From Ligula intestinalis (taxonomy: Eukaryota > Platyhelminthes > Cestoda > Diphyllobothriidea > Diphyllobothriidae), in NCBI GenBank assembly GCA_036362985.1, contig JAYGXS010000008.1, forward strand, positions 20,564,598 through 20,628,597: 64,000 bases of DNA. The letters run 5' to 3'. How positions within the stretch are numbered: the stretch's first letter is position 1; each line of letters starts with the position of its first letter. The position numbers and the translations under genes are program-made. Below the pieces are notes generated by a model that did not search any database, was not told the DNA's origin, and saw only the letters and a program-made list of their open reading frames with translations. Shown here piece after piece: positions 11,801 through 17,800 of the stretch.

Positions 11801-14800
11801 CGCACAAAAGTTTTCAGTACTGGGAGGGATTATTATTCCACCTTTTTTACTAATTATGGAATTCTTCCACAGCACAATGTATATTAGAAGAAAGTTTTGT
11901 CCTGTCTTTCCTTATAGCATTCGGAATTCCTTTTATGTAAACACATTTATGATTTAGCAAAAGTGAGAGTCTATTTCCCCCAATAACTTTTAATAAGAGG
12001 GCAATTTTCCAAACCAAAGCCTTTTTTATTATTAAATCCACTCAGTTTATCAAAATAACCTGTCCAGGTATACGCTAAATTACCCGGTTAAATTTCGACC
12101 TGAATTTTGTTTGCAGGATTCGCAGAACTGTATTCCGTCTGTCTTTAGTGGTCGAGGTACCGCGCGCGCATGAAATGCCATGGCAATATAACGATGCCAA
12201 AACACAGTTCTGATCATTTATCATGCTGACTGGCCTACCTGCTTCCACTCTGTTAGCGTCGTGTCCCCTAAACAGACCGCGTGTGGTAGATGCGCTGGAC
12301 CAGCATGGCGGCTTTATTGGGGGCTAGGCGCGTGTGGGAAGGGGGGAGAGCGTGATCACGCATAGGGGTGGCTTAGGCCGCGCCAGCCACCTGCTCTCGG
12401 TCCCGCCTCTGGTCTTGTTGATTCTATGTTTTTTTACCGGGCACATGTCTATAAGCAAAATAGACAGTTCAGTAGATGCTGCAGCACAAGTCTAATATCA
12501 CTTAAAACTAATTCGTGTGCAAGTAGGGCCGCGCTTGTTGGTTGGTTAGTAGCCCATTGTTGGATCAGGGGTCCCCGCCGGAGTCCAAACTGGGTGCAGT
12601 TACGAGACGGGAAAAAGCCGCGACCTCAGCCGGCTTGAGCCAAAGGTCCACGGGGGTGAGTTGGGTGCCTGGCCGGGAACTGCAGGCAAACATATGCTGA
12701 CAGTTATGGGGAGAAAGGCCGCGGGCGGGGGGGGGGGGGGGGGGGGGAGCGTGGTCACGCATGGGGGCGACTTCGGCCGCGCCAGTCATCTCCGTCCGGT
12801 CTCGCCTCTGGTCTTCTTGGTTCTGTCGGACACAGGTGTATGAGAAAATAGAGAGTTCAGTAGGCGCTGCAGCGTAAGTCTACTATCACTTAAAACTAAT
12901 TCGCGTGAAAGTAGGGCCGCGCTTGGTGATGTATGCGGTTGACATGGCCGAAACCGACGGTCGAACTGTCGTCCAGTGTTCACAATGACAGATTTCATTG
13001 GGGATGAAAATATCTAAAGCGAAACAGTAGTTCCAGGGTGAAAAACAGGGCAGTTCCTGGTATGATTCGGAACAACGGAAGCATATATGTTCCCAGTTTC
13101 CCATTGGCCTATGTTTTGGAATTACTGAATAACAATGCTAATATCTGTTGTCTGCGTACTCATATTTTACATTCATCGTGTCTGTTTAAGACTTTTACTA
13201 CTGCTACTACTAATACTACTACAGAGGCTGCAAGCTTCTGCCTGATTATTTTAGCACCATCGCACGAAAAGAGTGAAGAGGACTGAAACTTGGAGTGATC
13301 ACCGACACTGAAGTGATTAAGCACACTTTTGCGCGTTCCCAAAATGTGCTAGTTACCATGCATAAGCATCAGGCTCGGACCTTCAGACCACTAGAACCCT
13401 ACAAAGAGCGCATTCGGCGATAGTCAGTTCGGTGTGACCCCTCGGCCAGCGTCAAGCATTTGGTGGGTTAGTGTGAGATTGGTTTGGGATTTTTTGAGTC
13501 AGCTTGGTGTTACCCTCCACTCGTCCTGCACTGGTGGCATTTCTAGGCTAGGGTTGACTTGGAAGGTTGCCTAAATAGAATGCCGATTTCCTCATCAGTT
13601 GTATCTACGGAACAGTTTCTAGTGGCTCTATTGAACAGCCAGAAAACCAAATGGTGTGTTTTTTGAGCTGAATCGCAATTGTGGCAGTGCATGTCCTGGC
13701 CTTTTCAGGTTAGTTTCGATAGATGGCCCAGCAAGACTGTCTAAAAAGACCGTCTGTAGCTTTCCGCCAATTTCCATGGAGATTCAGTTTTGGATTAAGG
13801 TGCAGATTGGGGACTGGTTAGGAGATTTGACTGTGATCAAAAAGGTCGTCAGTTCGGGCCTCGGGTGGGAGGCCACTTGGTATGACGGACTGATGACGGC
13901 GTATAAGCCAGAAGTAGCGATCCCAGTCTCCCTTGTCTTACCGGCAATACTATCTGCCTGTACTACACACAAGCAGTTATTCTTCCTGAACATTTATCGC
14001 AAGGCACATCGGAGGCAGAGTTCGGCGAACCTCTGATTTCAAAAAAACTTGCAGAAAAGGTTTGGGTTCATGCTGGATGTAGGCCTTAGCATAGGGTTCA
14101 TATTAAGGTTTCGGTTCCTGTTAGGGCTTTTTGTTGGGGGAAATTTACGCTTCCTGAAACCTATCGCGAGGCCGCCTATTTTGAGTGGTAAGGGTCTCCG
14201 TATTTCCGTGTCCTCTTTACGCGGCCATACAATTCACCCGTACCCGATTCCAGTCCACTGGGCGCAGTTGTTGGTCTGACAGCAATCCCTGTCCACACGC
14301 ACAAAACGACTTCTTCCGTTTTACCGCTCTGTACGTGCGTGTGTGTGTGTTTTACTTGCCATGGGTTTGGCCAAGCTCGCTGACTGCAGTTGAACTTTTT
14401 GATCTTGCCATTCATCCTCCTCCTCATCATCACCAACCTCGCTTCGTTAGTAATATGCCAATAAGAGACTAGGTTGACGTCATCGTTGCTGCCTTGCTGC
14501 TTCAAGTACCGACTGTTTGCTTGTTATTCTTCCTCTACTGACACCCCTGTACTGAAGCGCATGATGGCATAGTTGGCATCCCACGGTACTCCTTAACCCT
14601 CCCTCCTCCCCCCTTCGCCGCTGCCGCCAACCTTACGGCCCCGCGCTGTAAAGGCGCGAATCATCGTCGTGCGTGCGCGCGTGCGGACAGCCGCTTTTTA
14701 TCACTGCAGGCAGCCGAATCTTCACCTGCGCGCCTTTTGCTGCTTGTGCCGCGCGTTTTTTGGGGGCTGAGTGGGGGGGGTAGGTACGATCGTCAGATGG

Positions 14801-17800
14801 GTTGAACGAGATTCGAACAGTTACTAGTTTCGTGCACGGAATGTTAGTAACCGGCGAAAAGTAATCAGCTCTACGTAATACTATCTGCTTACACTAACAG
14901 CTACTTCGACTGTCAGGGCCTCTTTCGAGACCCCAGATGGAGCGGGGCAGAGGAGTTCCGTCAGCCAGTTCGGGTGGACGTTCATCAGCGAGTGCCAATA
15001 TCCCTCGAGCTAACCCGGCAAGACAACGAACTCGTGGCTCAAGGGTTAGGGCGTTTGAATCTGATCAAGGAGGTTGCGAGTTCGAGGCTCGGATAGGACG
15101 CCACCTGGGTCTGGGTATGACTGGCTGATGACGGCTAATAAGCCAGAAATGGCCATTCCAGTCTCCCTTGTCTTTGCCGTTTATACTATTTGCTTACACT
15201 ACCAGCTGCTGCGACTGACACCGGGACAGATGAGTCCCATTAGCGGTCGAGTGGACGTTCATCAATGGACAACGCAATTATTAGGAAGATAGCATTACGA
15301 AGAAGAAGATGCGATCACTGGAACAAGGACTTTATTTTCCTGACGTTTTGGATTCCGTCGGGAATCCTTAGTCATAGGTAATCGTAAACAGGTCTGAGAC
15401 ATGCGCAGATAGGGGGCATGCGCATGTCTCAGACCTGTTTACGATTACCTATGACTAAGGATTCCCGACGGAATCCAAAACGTCAGGAAAATAAAGTCCT
15501 TGTTCCAGTGATCGCATCTTCTTCTTCGGAAATGCTGCCTGGAACTCGTATATTCTCCTCTATTGGCAAGATAGCATTACCTGGAAATACAAGGGAGATT
15601 GGAAAGTGGCCGTTTCTGGTTCATTAGCCCTCATCAGCCAGTCACACCCGACCCCAAGTGGTGCACCACTCGGGGCTCGAACTCACGACCTGTTTTGCTC
15701 AGAAGTCTGTCGCTCCAAACATTGAGCCACGGGCCGGTTAATGTCGGCAGATATAGACACTTGTTGATGAACTTTAAGCGATGGATGATGGAACTCACTG
15801 TGCGTCCACGTAATTATTAGTTTCATGCTGCTTATGTTGACCTACTACTGCTTCATTTGTTGTGGAGGGGTGGGGGGTGTTGTAATGTTGCCCAAAGCCA
15901 AGATTTTTGCTGTCGCAGACGCTTTGTTTCAATCCTCCAAGGAGACAAGGTCGCAGGAAGAGGAAGTCCTTGTTGCGTACCTAGTAACGGTTATTTCAGC
16001 AAGTAAGTGTTACAAGATCGGACCAGTCAGATTGTGTCCTTGAGCGAGTAGTGACTCGATTGCCTCTGCGCTGCAGCACCACTAGCCTGACTCTACCAGA
16101 GTCGGCACCTAGGGGACTTTTCAGATTGAGCCGCTATTGTTATTTCTGCTGCTCTCAATTCGCAGAGTTTGCGAGAGGGTACTCTATAAAAAATTGACAC
16201 TTATTTTCAGCTGGCCTGTTTGTTGACAGTGCAGCTGTCCCCTGCTGGGTGCGTTTGCTAACCGCCGTTCACAAGATGCCATAGCAGCGGACAGACTGAT
16301 TGTTTCGTTAAACCTCTTGCGCACCGCTCTCTGGACGATTTTATAATGACAAACTTGATGCAGCAGGGCGTCCACATTGGTTTGTTTTTTTTCGAAATTA
16401 GGGGAGCCCGTAACATTGAATGTGTTCCTCGCGGTGGCACAATGAACTATCAACAGTGCCCTCGAGTGCTCAAACAACTCTATGAGCCAGGGAGAAAAGG
16501 TCAGATTAAGTTTTAGCGATTTGGGGACCGACGACTTCACTATGAGCGAGCGGCTTCCCGTTGAGCGCTCAAACTTCCCCAGTTTTGGTGAAAACGTCAT
16601 GATAGGGTTTTTGGCACCCCAAACCTATTGTGATTCTCAAAAATGCTAAAACCCACCACAAAAGACAGCGTTTTCAGAACCTAGATAAGATTAAGAAAAA
16701 AACCGCTAGTGGCATCTAACAATGTAAGATCAGAAAAATAAGTAAAACCATGTTTCAAATAATGAAAAACTCCTTTGGACATCATCCGATAGACATTATT
16801 TTACCTACTCAGTGTATGGCAGTTGCGCGGGGCTTTAATACAAGCCTTCCGTATCGTGCGTGGCCTGGACTGCGTTTTCATGTGTGGCCTTTTACCAACT
16901 CGTCACTACAACTAATCTCCGGGGTCATCATTCAAACTGTATGTGCCCCAAGGCCGATTGGATGTAAGGAAGAATTTTTCTCTAATCGAGTCGTGGACCC
17001 TTGGAATAACCTTCCCGAGCGATTGTTATGTCCCAATCTGTGGAGACATTCAAACACCGACTTGATATACACATGCTACAGCACAACGTGAACTATGTGA
17101 CATATTAACCTTGAAACACCACTGCACCATGTGATGGTCTATATTTTTCTGACTGAAACCTTCTTAAAATTGTTTTAATTCTTGAAATTTTGATGCGACA
17201 AATAAGGAGTTCAAAGGCGCAAGCCTATTTTTCCCTCGAATATACTGACTGACTGACAAGTGGGGTTATTGTATCCACCTCATATACCCCTCATCCCAGC
17301 GTTTTTTTCCTGTAGAATTTGTGATTATTGGGGTTTTATGGGTGGGGAATTAGAATAGGCAGTGGAATAAACTTTAATAACTGTTAAATGCATTTTATTT
17401 TATTGAATTGACAAATGTTGTTGATTTATATCTGTACATTTTCCTGATCTGTATTATTGCTTACCGCATTGCAGAAAAACCCGACTATCAAACTAAAAGT
17501 TTCTTGAAATTTCTGAAAAAATAGAAATTGTAGTTATGAGGCCGTCTACCTCAACTTACCTGAGGTCTAACTTACGGTTCTGGAGTTAGATTAGTAGTCT
17601 GTGGCGCGAAGTGGAACAACTTATTCCCAGCGGCCGCGGGACTCAAATTCAACTGCATTTTTTTCAATTCACACTCATTTTTGCTAATTTCCTTAACTGC
17701 CTATCCCATTTCCCCGCCCCTCACGACCCCTTTAACCACCGTTTCCGCTTGCGTCGTGCGCTGATGGCCTCGATGTAGGTCAAATAAATAACGAGGGATA

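Noticed and set aside
12721..12843. Gly-rich coding frame
   Set aside because: It is the translation of a poly-G tract within a direct repeat.
15298..15528. Palindrome as an assembly or cloning artefact
   Set aside because: The perfect 13-bp target duplication outside both ends and the 3' motif at one end support a real insertion, though long-read proof is still desirable.
16184..16600. 138-codon minus-strand frame as a gene in the ABHD intron
   Set aside because: Length alone is unusual, but composition is repeat-like and no domain could be recognised.
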